Below are positions 22,078 through 32,795 of a stretch of 64,000 nt of DNA, one piece after another. The notes beneath the pieces are model-generated. The model ran no database searches. It was not told the origin of the DNA and worked only from the letters and a program-made list of their open reading frames with translations. The position numbers and the translations under genes are program-made. The stretch is taken from contig NC_092804.1 in NCBI RefSeq assembly GCF_040954645.1, forward strand, positions 147,383,108 to 147,447,107, in the 5' to 3' direction. Positions within the stretch are counted from its first letter, which is position 1, and each line of letters begins with the position of its first letter. Source of the stretch: Diabrotica undecimpunctata. Its lineage: Eukaryota > Arthropoda > Insecta > Coleoptera > Chrysomelidae.

Positions 22078-25000
22078 CGCACCTCTGTTGCAATACCGCC
22101 ATAAGTAAAAATTGGTAAATTTTACAGGAGAGCAGTTTAAAGTTTTACTGTTCAATAAAACAACTTGTATAGAAACTAAAAAACGTATATTGTTTTATTT
22201 TTGTTGATACATTGCATTCTTTATAATCTTATTGTAATTGTAGAAATACAAAACAAGCAGTAACTGATTAAATTATTATAATTTTGAATATTTTAATAAT
22301 TAAATATGAGATGTGGCAGTCTTGCATCACGGAATGGAGTATGTTTTAGTCAGACGTAACTTAAAACCGACGATTGCTACATACAAAACTGCAATAAAGT
22401 TTTGTTTTACACCAGAATAGATTGTCAAAAAAAATTACTAATTTCACAAAATGTTAAATAATTGTAAACGTAATATTAATTATAAAAGTATGAAAGTATA
22501 AAAATTGATTGATAAAAATTAGTATTATAGAATAATTATTAGAAATAGTTAACTATGCCCAATTAATCTATTTTTTATCTACAGTTCAAGCTTTAAGATT
22601 TCAGGCTGTAATAAAAAGGATGGTAGCTCTTTGGTATGACATTGGATTCACAGAGGGAAACTAAATCTTTTTTTTTTTCAGCAGAAATTTTTGGTGGAGT
22701 AACAAAAGCTTTTTTTAGTACAACATTTGAACCACGTGTAGTACGCCGAATAACTACTGTTTTAAAGGACTCGTTTTCATCATACGTATACTTATATTGA
22801 AAACTAGTAGACTGTTCCTTTGTAACACGCAATATTTTTATATCGTTCCATCTTACTTTATTACCACAGACATCGACATTATAATTAGTTCCATATTGTT
22901 GGGATAAATCTTTTAAGTCTACAATATCTGCTGTTTCCATCTCCGTAACAGAATATGGTTGCCCAGTTTTTTTTGCCGTTTGAATTACAGTTACCCACTG
23001 TGCAGGAATGTATATGGGTCCAGATTTGAGGGTTCTTTTCTTTTGTTTTTCTACAACGGAGTGCATGCTGTCTCCTTCATTCTGTCCATGTCCTACAGCG
23101 AAATATTTGTGGGTAATAGATGGTATATCATACTTTCCTACACAAAATATATACAAAGCTAATATCATTCTATTCTTATTCTGACCGATACAGTTATCCG
23201 AATAGAACACAACATCTTGACCACGACTGTGTTCTGATAGAAACTTCATCACAGAACTTCCAATTTCGTTAGATCCTCTATGTGCCACTGACTCACTCCA
23301 AAAATAGCAATAACCGTTCATGGTTCCTACATTATATATTGTAAAATTATAAGAAGATAATCGACGTTTATAATAAAAAATTTAAATTTCCCCAACAGGA
23401 GATGGCAAAACAGCTTGAAGGTCATAACAAGCCATAACGATTTTTCCCTGTTTAGCTTCTAAAGCATCTTTTTCCTTTTCTTTTCGAGAATCATTTTTTA
23501 ATTTTATATGTTGCTCATAATTTTCTTTCAAGTCATCTTTACATTCTGCGTTTTTGTAGACTGTGCAGATCGAGCACTGATCTTTTTTTGGCACGAAAAA
23601 ACCGATATTAAATTCCGTATTAAAAATTTTCGAATATAAATGTATATTTGCTACCTCTCTACCCTCCTTTTCACATCTCTCTCTGTACAATTTATGCATT
23701 TATGCAAGGTTTAGCCCTCCATCGATATATTCCCGCGACGTTTGCGCCCTCAAATAGTGAGACTCTATCCTAGGGATACTATTAATATGATCAAGTATAT
23801 CATTTTTAAGTTCTGCTGCAACTGTTTTGTGATTTTGATGCTTTCCTCTGAAATCGTGTTCAATTATAGAATTTTTACATTTATCTCTAACACTACGAAT
23901 GAACCTGTCACCTATGTCAAATGTGCTCATAAACATTTTTTTGCAGATTCTAATTTTTACACTATTAACAGTAACATAATAAGCTGAGTTTAATTGTCTT
24001 GGTGTACTACAACCTGAAGATCGATACTTCGGTTCAATTGAAACCATACAGTCTTGCAAATAATACCTTTGTTGTGTTACATCTCCAATTTGCCAGAATT
24101 GACACAGTAACATCTGCCTATCAACGTCAGATAATTTATCTCTACACTTCATAGAACATTTGTCATTACATGGTGGTTTCAGAGAACGTGCAGGAACATT
24201 ATTACCTTTTGCGTTAGTATATTCCTTGCCTGTATTTCGAAGTCTTTTTCTAATATTTCGTGTCCACTGATCCTTGTTCAACAGTCGCTTCTTTCCACGT
24301 TTAACACCATCTGAAACAGCAGTCGATAAAGTCAAACAGACAAAGCCAAAAGCTTGTGGATAATAAGATGGCATTGAGTGAAAAATAAAAGTATGAACTT
24401 ACCTGTCTTAACTTGTTCTGATTTTTCTGGTAACAAATTTGTGCTTAACAATTCCTGTTCTGATGTGACAGGTTCCAATGTGTGATCAGCATTTGCTTGG
24501 TTGTCTGAATCAGTATCTGATAACTCCCTTTCTGATTCTAAAGGTCCCAACGTACAATCAACATGTGGATCATCAATCGCTTGATGATCAGAATCAGTAT
24601 TTGCTAACTTTAGTTCTGGTGATAATATAGGTTTCCATAACATCTCAGCGTATGTCTCAACTACATCGCTATCTGGGATATCTCTGTCGTTCGATGTAAA
24701 AATAGGCACCCCCAATTCTGTTTCTGTTGTGATTCCTATATCTAAATCCACACAATTACAATCAGAGGAGGGACAATCTTGAATTACATCTAATAATACC
24801 TTAGAGCTATTATTAATATTTTCTATGATCACATCCTGCAAACCAGAAATGAATAAGAATTAATAACACAATTAATAACACAAACGCGTTTCAAATAGAT
24901 ACCGGGTTAGCGTAATATAAAAATGTATACTAAAACACCTTACAAACAAGTAATTCACAAATAACGGCAGGTAGTAAAAGATTTTTAAAATTTTTGTTAG

Positions 25001-25509
25001 GTTAGAAACACTTACATACCTCTACACTATTATTAAGGCTCCTATATTCATCAGTTTCTTGTAAAACAAGATTTAACATTATTTTTCCTCTTGAATATCC
25101 ACTCATTTTTTTCTAAAATCACTCTACTTTACTAAACAATATGTTATAAAACACCGAAAAACACTAAAATAAAGTACACGTGCACGCTAAAAAAACGGAA
25201 ATGAGACTGAATACAATCCAAACGACTGATGCAATACCGCCATAAGTAAAATGTGGCGGCATTGTAGTCGACTAGACTGATATCTCCTTGTGCAATACTG
25301 CCGCAATTCATAATGTGGTAGTATTGCAGGTTGTGATTTTAATATTTTTAAAATGTCATAAAGACACTTTATATTATACTGTGGACATTTATTGAATTTT
25401 CATTTGTGGCAGTTTTGCAGCACATAAATTGACGTTTTTGTAGATGTTCTAGACCAAAAAACCGAAATTCAATTTTTCGGAGTTGTGGCGGTATTGCAAC
25501 AGAGGTGCG
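22078..25509 (-). mobile_element. TIR-bounded DNA transposon carrying an SDN...GQNKN protein gene
   Basis: A 3,432-bp unit with 24-bp perfect terminal inverted repeats beginning CGCACCTCTGTTGCAATACC (22078-22101 and 25486-25509). Immediate flanks are ATAT at 22074-22077 and 25510-25513, consistent with a 4-bp duplication in AT-rich DNA. The inner part of the TIR (TGGCGGTATTGCA-like) recurs as subterminal copies: inverted pairs at 25231-25266 and 25291-25329, and singles near 22313 and 25404. The only gene inside is the three-exon minus-strand gene at 25106-22593. I infer that this gene encodes the transposase. A second, diverged unit lies at 49673-52945. Confidence 0.8.
22593..25106 (-). pseudogene. 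Three-exon gene, SDN...GQNKN (DUF7869-like) protein; likely transposase
   Basis: Exons read on the minus strand: 25106-25020, 24835-24403 and 24310-22593. The donors are GAG|GTATGTAAG and CAG|GTAAGT and the acceptors are TTTGCAG and TTTCAG. The exons total 2,238 nt, a whole number of codons (745 residues). Exon 2 is acidic. Exon 3 has a Cys cluster (PCNDKCSMKCRDKL), a CSICTVYKNAEC pair, CYDLQAVLPSP, VVFYSDNCIGQNKNR and GHGQNEGDSMHSVVEK. The acidic residues in DLQ, SDN and EGD are spaced about 75 and 42 codons, fitting a DDD/E RNase H-like core. Two TAA stops (23700-23702 and 23382-23384) lie in frame without any frameshift, so this copy is recently dead. Family recognition is from memory; transposase function is inferred from the TIRs. 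Confidence 0.75.
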
Positions 25510-25513
25510 ATAT

Positions 25514-26521
25514 TATTATTATTTATTGTAATATATTAATAAATTGTATTTATAAATACATATTAAATTTAGATTAATAGCTTTAAAAACTAATTTTTTT
25601 TGTGCAGTGTGATTGTGCTATGCCCCAAATAAATAAATAGTCTGTAGAAAGCTGATAAGCTTTCAACTAAGATAGATTATTTTGACCAAGAAATAATGAC
25701 GGGATGTTTTTACTATTAAAGCCCTAAAAGAGGTAAGTTTAAAATTTAGAATATATAATTTTGTATTAAAATGTTTTTTAATGGATTTTAGTGTGTTGCA
25801 GTAGTCTTAAAACTAAGTGTATTTACTGTTAATATAATAGATTGACAAATAGTTGACATTTTAAAAATTCCTCATTTACTAACAACTATTCTGATGTTTT
25901 GGCAACGCTGTGGGGTTCTGACGTCGTAGATCTTGAATGGCGTGCAAGCATTTTTATATGAAAAATGCTATAGTGAGTCTTTATGTTGTTACCGTATTTC
26001 CGTATTTCCGAGAAGGTTACAATAGGTCAAGTAGTTTTTAAACAATTATATTTGTTTATCTCGTTTGAGAGAACTAAGGTCATTTTCAAATGGCTGTACA
26101 GGTACTTTGTAAATACTTAGAATGTTTGTTTTTTGGTCTAATTATCTTTATTTTATAAGGTCTCACATTTTCATCCTTTTCAAAAACTATAATAATTTTT
26201 AATTGTTTACTTACCAATAATTGATGCAGAATGAAGTTTTATTACCATTATGTTGGCAATATCCCTAACTATGCCACGCAGTATATATTCTAACTTTAAC
26301 TTTAACAGTTATTTGACGTTTTTCTTAAAATTTCTATGAAATGTTTAATAATATTCTGAATAATTCGTAAAAGTAGTGGTGGTGTTTAAGATAAACATTT
26401 TATATAAATTTTCTACAAACTTTAGGCAGATGCACAGACATAAATAATTACCTACATAATACTCATGCGAAACAAAGAAACGACATCTAGTACCTAAAGT
26501 AATACCTACTGTTATACTCAC
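25514..26521. other. AT-rich DNA, probably intron or flank of the receptor gene
   Basis: No exon-like open frame was recognised. The sequence lies downstream of the guanylate cyclase exon's donor site, so at least part is expected to be intron of that gene. Confidence 0.45.
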
Positions 26522-27231
26522 CCTCCGGCTGTCAGCAATTTGGGGGAAAACGAAATCCGTCGCGGTCAGTAACACTTTATACGGGCCTTTCGACACCCTT
26601 TTTTTCAACAGTTGATTACGTGCTAAAATGACGACACCAAAAATTAACGAAACGAAGAGACACGAACATCCCAAAATTATAACGACACTCAAAATTTTAT
26701 CAAAACTAGTCCTACAATCGTCACATTCTTCTAATTGAATATGTTTTAATAACCATTCTTCTAAATTGTTACTGAATTTTTCTATAAAAAACTCCGAATT
26801 ATTGCCCGTTATCACTAAAAGAGGCCGGAGTGTATCATTATTTACAAAATCACATAATACAAATTCTAGGGCACGTGAACGATTAAAAAAAGTCGATGTT
26901 AAGTGGGACACTATGTAACTTTCTCTACTTTTTGGAAGCTGTTCATATTGAACACCGGTCGTGGTATTCATCGTGTGAGATCCACTAGCAGCCTCAAGTT
27001 TGGACTGTTCTACAAATATCAAGGCGTTTCTCTTAATTACACTATTATTGTTCTCCGTGGCGTTAATACCTTCTTGAAAATTCGAATAGTTTCTAAAAAA
27101 ATGTAGCCAATCAGGAACGTTGGAAATGTCTATAAAACTAAAAATGGAGTTATGATTGTGGAGCTGTAGATCATCAAGGATGTTAGCAATTATTTTTCCG
27201 AAGTCATCTGCAGTAGAACATACTACAACAG
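26522..27231 (-). CDS. Internal exon of a receptor-type guanylate cyclase (juxtamembrane and TM region)
   Basis: A 710-nt exon bounded by an acceptor (TTATTTCAG before 27231) and a donor (CGGAGG|GTGAGT after 26522), open throughout its 236 codons and ending in phase 0. It encodes the end of an extracellular ligand-binding region (VVVCSTADDFGKIIANIL), two Cys just outside the membrane (ECDDC), one hydrophobic membrane segment at about residues 178-203, and an intracellular start RVSKGPYKVLLTATDFVFPQ. The last block resembles the segment between the membrane and kinase-homology domain of retinal-type receptor guanylate cyclases. The other exons, including the cyclase domain, are not in the window. 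It shows no damage and is the only clear host gene part here. Confidence 0.75.
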
Positions 27232-27413
27232 CTGAAATAAATAAAAAAAATAAATTAGAAATATATTTATAGTAGTAATAACATTTTAGTTATACAAAGT
27301 TATACAGAATAATATAATAAAAATTAGTAATTTAAGAAATTTACTAAATACTTCAGTCGTCCGACGATATGAACAAGCTGAATTTTGTTGAGAATATCTA
27401 TTTTGGTATCCCT

Positions 27414-27424
27414 ATATATACCCG
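27414..27424 (+). repeat. Target-site duplication, left copy
   Basis: ATATATACCCG, repeated at 29950-29960, flanks the RTE copy between them. Confidence 0.8.
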
Positions 27425-28196
27425 ATGGCAGAAAAGTCGGATGAAGAGTTCGAACAGTTTTATAATCAATTACAACAAGCTTTAGAAGTAACCAAGTCTA
27501 GAGACGTTATAATAGTCATGGGAGATCTAAATGCAAAAATCGGTAGAGGAAGTCAAGGTGATTTTATTGGAAACTTTGGACTGGGCACCCGTAACGAGAG
27601 AGGAGACAGATTGGCTTAATTCTGCCAAGAGAACGATTTTATTGTCGCGAATACTTATTATGATCTGCCGCCCAGGAGACTCTATACGTGGAAATCTCCA
27701 GCAGACAACCCACATAACGTCATCAGAAACCAAATTGACTACCTTCTCATCTGCAAACGATACCGAAATTCCATAAAATCAGTAAAATCATACCCCGGAG
27801 CTGATGTGAGATCAGATCACAACCCAGTTATAGGAAGGTTTAGAATTAATCTAAAAAAGCTTGTGGCTAAAACTAAAGTAGAGAGGATACAAGTATCCCG
27901 TTTGAAAGATTGATCAACAAAAGAGCAAGGCACACTAAAAATTAAAGAAGAGCTCACCAAAATAGAAATTATTCCTACTGAAGATGCGAACAGGAAATGG
28001 CATATATTAAAAGATGCTCTTATACGCACATGTGAGACAACACTAACACCTAAGCTGATCAAGAACAAAAATAAATGGTTGACCGATGAGATCCTGGATC
28101 TCATGGAAGCAAGAAGATCCTATAAAACCAAAGACAAAAACATGTATAATATTATACACACAGAAATAAGGAGAAAGATCAGAGATGCAATGGTAT
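27425..28196 (+). pseudogene. AP-endonuclease-like domain of the RTE element
   Basis: Reads in one frame with stops at 27617-27619 and near 27913. GDLNAKIG (catalytic region), RRLYTWKSP, RNQIDYLLICKRYR and DVRSDHNPVIGRFRI are the conserved blocks of the apurinic-type endonuclease of non-LTR elements. This enzyme nicks target DNA for target-primed reverse transcription. The N-terminal part of the domain is missing. Confidence 0.85.
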
Positions 28197-29938
28197 AGTG
28201 ACAGATGCGAAGAGATTGAACAGTTGGTAGAGAAACATGATAACTTAAACCTTCATCAAAAGATTAGGGAAATAACAGGCACTAATATTAAAAAAAAATT
28301 AAACATACTGCTGGATAAAAATGGCAAAATAATTATAGACGTCAGTGAAAGGCTTAAAAGATGGCAGGAATATATTCAAAAGCTATTTAAAGACAAACGG
28401 ACTAAGATAGTACTAGAGCAGGAAAAGTTCGACAACGGCCCAGAAATAACAGAAGATGAGGTATTAGAGGCAATAAAGCGAACAAAGAACAACAAGGCAA
28501 CAGGTCCTGACGAAATACCTGTAGACATAATACGGTTAATAGAAGAACAGCAAATTGAAATATTTGTCGACTCATTCAATACACTATAAAGTACAGGAAT
28601 CATTCCCAGAGATTGGCTGATGTCAACATTCATAACACTACCAAAAAAACCAAATGCAAAAGAATGTTAAGACCACTGGATAATAAAGTTTAATGAGTCA
28701 TACGCTCAAAATATTTTTAAAAATTATACACCTGAGAATACACAACTAACTTGAGCAGGACATAAGTGACACACAATTTGGATTAAAAAATGCACTGGGA
28801 ACAAGGCAAGCTCTGTTCGCTGTGAATGTACTTGTGCAAAGGTGCATGGATGTTAATCAGTCAGTATATATGTGTTTCTTGGATTACAACAAAGCCTTCG
28901 ATAAGGTCAGGCATAACCGTCTTATCGAATTACTTGAAAAGAAAAACTTAGATATGAGAGACATCAGGATCATTAGCGCTATCCATTATAATCAGATCGC
29001 TGTGGTAAAAGAGAACAACGTCTTTTCAAATGAAATACAGATTGAGGGAGGCGTCAGGCAGGGCTGTGTCCTGTCTCCTACTTTGTTTAATTTGTATTCA
29101 GAAGAAATAATCCAGGAAGCACTAGAAGAACTAATTATGGGAATAAAAGTAAATGGCCGACCAATCAATAATATACGGTTTGAAGCCGACACTATTTTAT
29201 TAGCGGAATGTCTTGAGGATTTACAACAAATGGTTGACAGAGTGGTAGAAGTCAGTGAAGAAAACGGACTGTCCCTAAACACAAAAAAGACACAATTTAT
29301 GGTAATTACAAAAACCCAACAGCGCCAAGAAAACATAACAATAGATGGAGAACAAATTAAAAAAGTTGAAAAATATAAATATTTGAGTACAATAATTAAC
29401 GAAAATAATGAGTACACAGAAGAGATTAAGGCAAGAAATTCTTTCAACAAACTGCAAAAAGTACTCTGCAGCAGGGACATTTTAATTTCTTTAAAGATAA
29501 CACTTCTGAGATGCTACGTGTTCTCCGTATTATTTTATGGGTTAGAGGCTTGGACTTTAAAGAAAGATGTTTCGCACAGATTGCAAGCCTTCGAGTTATG
29601 GGCCTACAGAAGGATATTAAGAATAAGTTGGGTGGATAGAGTCACGAATGTCGAGGTGTTGAGAAGAATGGGAAAAGATAAAGAGGTTTTAAATACAATT
29701 AAAGTCAGAAAACTGCAATATCTGAGACATGTCATGAGGGGTTAGCATTATAACTTGTTGCAATTAATAATGCAAGGAAGAATATAGGGTAGAAGAAGTC
29801 GCGGAAGAAGATGCATCTCTTGGTTAAATAATTTGAGAGCTTGGTTTAACTGCACTTCTGCTGACCTCTTTAGAGCAGCGGCGTCGAAAGTGCGAATTGC
29901 CATGATGGTTGCCAACCTTCTTAGAGAAGATGGCACGT
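28197..29938 (+). pseudogene. Reverse transcriptase of the RTE element, catalytic Asp lost
   Basis: 28185-28589 carries the linker and early fingers (NNKATGPDEIPVDI). A frame-broken stretch follows. An open frame at 28822-29745 contains motif A (CFLDYNKAFDKV), motif B (GGVRQGCVLSPTLFN), the thumb and SVLFYGLEAWTL. The catalytic box reads FEAD where relatives have YADD or FADD. Two substitutions change Ala to Glu and the first Asp to Ala, so activity must be lost. Frame-broken C-terminal sequence (FRAAASKVRIAMMVANLL) runs to the GAA tail. Confidence 0.85.
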
Positions 29939-29960
29939 GAAGAAGAAGAATATATACCCG

Positions 29961-30416
29961 GAAGACTGTTGATTTTAATACTAATTCCTGTAATAGTATT
30001 AACCTTAGCTCTAGGCTTAATTGTACTAACCACGGAAATCTTTCGGAACAATATCCCGCGACACTAAGCGATAGCCTACAATTACTCTAACAAGTAATTA
30101 AAAAATGTGACTAATGAATACAATACGATATTCGAATTGTACGAGGTGTAAATCAAATACACCGTTTACCGATAAGAAAATCAAAATAATATCAGTGCAC
30201 AACATTTTGATAACTCTCCTTACATTTTAATGGGTAATATGTGATCTTTTTCAGTGCGCTAACTGTAACAACAGACGACTTTACGATACGTTTTAGGAAA
30301 TTAATATTTGGTCAGCACAGTTTATGCGAAATTTGAATTTTTTTGAGACAGTTCTTTTAATAAATAATATAATAATAAATATAATATTAAAATAAAAATA
30401 GATATAAAGGTTTTTT
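29961..30416. other. AT-rich flank, no gene recognised
   Basis: Contains a short hydrophobic open frame (IPGRLLILILIPVIV onward to about 30064) that would join the sequence left of the RTE insertion, but it has no recognisable family or start. Confidence 0.4.
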
Positions 30417-30428
30417 CGAATAATTTTC

Positions 30429-30612
30429 TTAGATTTTCAACCACCATTTTCTTTAATGCATTTATCAATTGGTTCCATAAAAGACCGTCTCATATTAAAT
30501 ACTATCATTGGTTGCTATTTAATATAAAAAAGCTGAATGTTTACGGGACTCTTATAGGCACGTTGTCTCAATGCGTCCATACACCAAAATCGAGAGGATT
30601 AAATTCTGGACT
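30429..30612 (-). pseudogene. Mariner-like transposase C-terminal remnant
   Basis: The same region as 19550-19757 (reverse of 'aaagaccgtctcatattaa' and 'gaggattaaattctgg'), with further damage. It identifies this stretch as a second copy of the long-TIR element. Confidence 0.6.
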
Positions 30613-30916
30613 TCTTGATGGCCAAAGAAAATGACTACCACTAAAAAATGTTAATAGTGCACACCATTCAAATTACGTGGTAACTGATATGACCCCAAAA
30701 AATGATTACCAATGATTTCACATCATACGTTTATTTGAAATTTATGTTAAAAATGCCTTTCTCTCTTAACATGAGGATATTTAGTATCCCAGAAAAGATT
30801 AAATTAAAAACACCATGGCCTGTTAATGTAGCTTGGTCCGTTAATATTATTCTATAAGGAAAGAGTGGTCAATATTTTACCGTTTACTGTTTCGGTTAAC
30901 ATAAGCAAATATGCTG

Positions 30917-31275
30917 AAGAATGCTAAGAAGAATGCTGAGAATATCATGGACAGCAAGGATCACGAACAAGGAAGTTCTAGAAAAAATGAAGAAGGACCC
31001 AGAGATTGTGTTTACGATCAAACGCATAAAATTGCAATATCTGGGACACGTTATGAGAAATCAGCACCGTTACTCCCTGCTGCAGTCTATATTGCAAGGT
31101 AAAGTCAAAGGTAAGCGAGGACCCGGTAGAAGGAGAATATCATGGCTGCGGAATTTAAGAACATGGTTTAAGAAAACCTCAACGGAGCTGTTTCGAGCCG
31201 CAGCGAGCAAGGTCATGATTGCCAATATGATTTCCAACATCCGAAACGGATAGGAACCAGAAGAAGAAGAAGAAG
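30917..31275 (+). mobile_element. Very short 5'-truncated GAA-tailed RTE insertion
   Basis: A 359-bp insertion flanked by AAGCAAATATGCTG at 30903-30916 and 31276-31289, with a (GAA)n tail at about 31258-31275. The open frame 30921-31253 encodes only the last 110 residues of the family: RRMLRISWTARITNKEVLE, LQYLGHVMRNQHRYSLLQSI, ISWLRNLRTW and FRAAASKVMIANMI. There are no stops, so the insertion is young. It is not translated as a functional protein because all catalytic domains are missing. Confidence 0.88.
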
Positions 31276-31589
31276 AAGCAAATATGCTGGTAATAAATTT
31301 TGTAAAAGGGTAAGATTGAAAATGCTCTCGGTATAGGGTTTTTAAAACTATTTTGCTGATTCCTAACGCTGAAGATAAACGTCATGCACTTTCTTGAGAA
31401 TCATCGTCAATGCAAACCATCTTCTTGATAAGGAGTAATGATTTTCTGTTTGGGTATCTTTTTAAATATTCCTTTTTCGCTGAAGGCCAGTTAAAGTGTT
31501 GCTGGCAAAAAATAGCAATCATACCTCTCATATCCAAATATTATGCCTCGGCACTTTCTAATTTTCCATTTTCTTATTAACGCCACTCA

Positions 31590-32548
31590 AAAATATTACG
31601 AACAAGAATTACTTAAAGAAAATATTAAGAACATAGAACTTTGCAAGAATTAAAATGGGACAAGAAATCACCTCTCCTTTTCAAACAACAAAGGGACTAA
31701 GACAAGGCTGCTGTCTGTCACCCACCTTATTTAAAATCTATTTGGACAGATCCTTAGTGAAATCGGTAAAAAAATGTAGAAACATGGGAATAGCGGTGAA
31801 AGAAAACAAGCTATATACACTTTTCTTTGCGGATGACCAGGTAGTAATTGCCGAAGACAGCTACGATCTTAGCTATATGGTAAGAAAACTGCAAGAAGAA
31901 TGTGAGGTGGCAGGTCTAAACATGAATATTACAAAATGTGAATATCTATCAGTGGGAACAGATGAAATATGTGACCTAGTCTTGGAAGACGACAAAATCA
32001 AAGGCGTGCAATCCTGCAAATATTTGGGGGTCATTTTCAACAAGAAGGGAAATAGCGCAGATGAAATCAGGGGAAGATTAAACAAAGGCAGAGCAGCGAC
32101 CCGTGTCTTAAACTCTATTCTCTGGTAAAAAACAATTCGACGAGAAACCAAAAAACACATTTACGGTAGTATAGTCCAAAGTATTACACTTTACGGTTCG
32201 GAAGTACGGGACGTCACCAAAGCTAATAGAAACAAACTTATGACGACAGAAATGGATTATCTGAGACGAAGCTGCGGTAGATCGAAACTGGAGAGAGTTA
32301 GAAACGAACAAATAAGAAACGAAATGAAAATGGAGAGAAATATCAATGATGACATAGAAAGAAAACAATTAATCTGGTTCGGACATGTTAAAAGAATGCC
32401 AGAGTACAGATGGCCTAGAAGAGTACTGGAATGGATCCCTCCTGAAAGAAGAAAGAGAGGACGACCACAAAGAAGTTGGCGCAACGATATTGATAAAGCA
32501 ACTTAGAAACATATGAAAGAAAAAGATGGAAATTGGGATCGGAGATTC
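31590..32548 (+). pseudogene. RTE-like RT, third subfamily (FADD type)
   Basis: One frame runs from 31655 to 32506 and is broken by a single TAA at 32126-32128. It encodes motif B (GLRQGCCLSPTLF), an FFADD catalytic box, thumb sequence (VQSCKYLGVIFNKKG), then MDYLRRSCGRSKLERVRNEQI, LIWFGHVKRM and RRKRGRPQRSW. It is 5'-truncated before motif B. It lies inside the second mariner-type copy, whose sequence resumes at about 32549. No duplication was identified. Confidence 0.8.
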
Positions 32549-32787
32549 GGTGTTTTACCGCACAAATATCACAACTAAGAACGATTAATAAGAATTAAGA
32601 ATTATATGCAGCTGATTTATAAAATGAGATTATCTCAAAAACTGTTAAGTTTTGAAGTTATTAAGAAGTATACCTTTTTTTGTCAAAATAATGTATCTTT
32701 AATATTTCTTTACAAAAGTACTGCTTAGTTGAAGAGCAGAAAGCGCAAATTTATGCCACGAATGTAGCATATGTGGTGCACCCTATC

Positions 32788-32795
32788 AGCTACAT
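32788..32795 (+). repeat. 8-bp target duplication of the hAT element, left copy
   Basis: AGCTACAT, repeated at 34058-34065. Confidence 0.85.

Larger units (their letters stand above)
27425..29949 (+). mobile_element. GAA-tailed RTE-like element, most complete copy
   Basis: A 2,525-bp insertion with 11-bp flanking duplications and a (GAA)n tail at about 29938-29949. It contains the second half of the endonuclease, the linker, the RT and the C-terminal region, and is 5'-truncated within the endonuclease. Confidence 0.85.

Noticed and set aside
29961..30064. Hydrophobic peptide that becomes continuous if the RTE at 27425 is removed
   Set aside because: Only about 50 residues, no start codon or family, and hydrophobic frames are common in AT-rich DNA.
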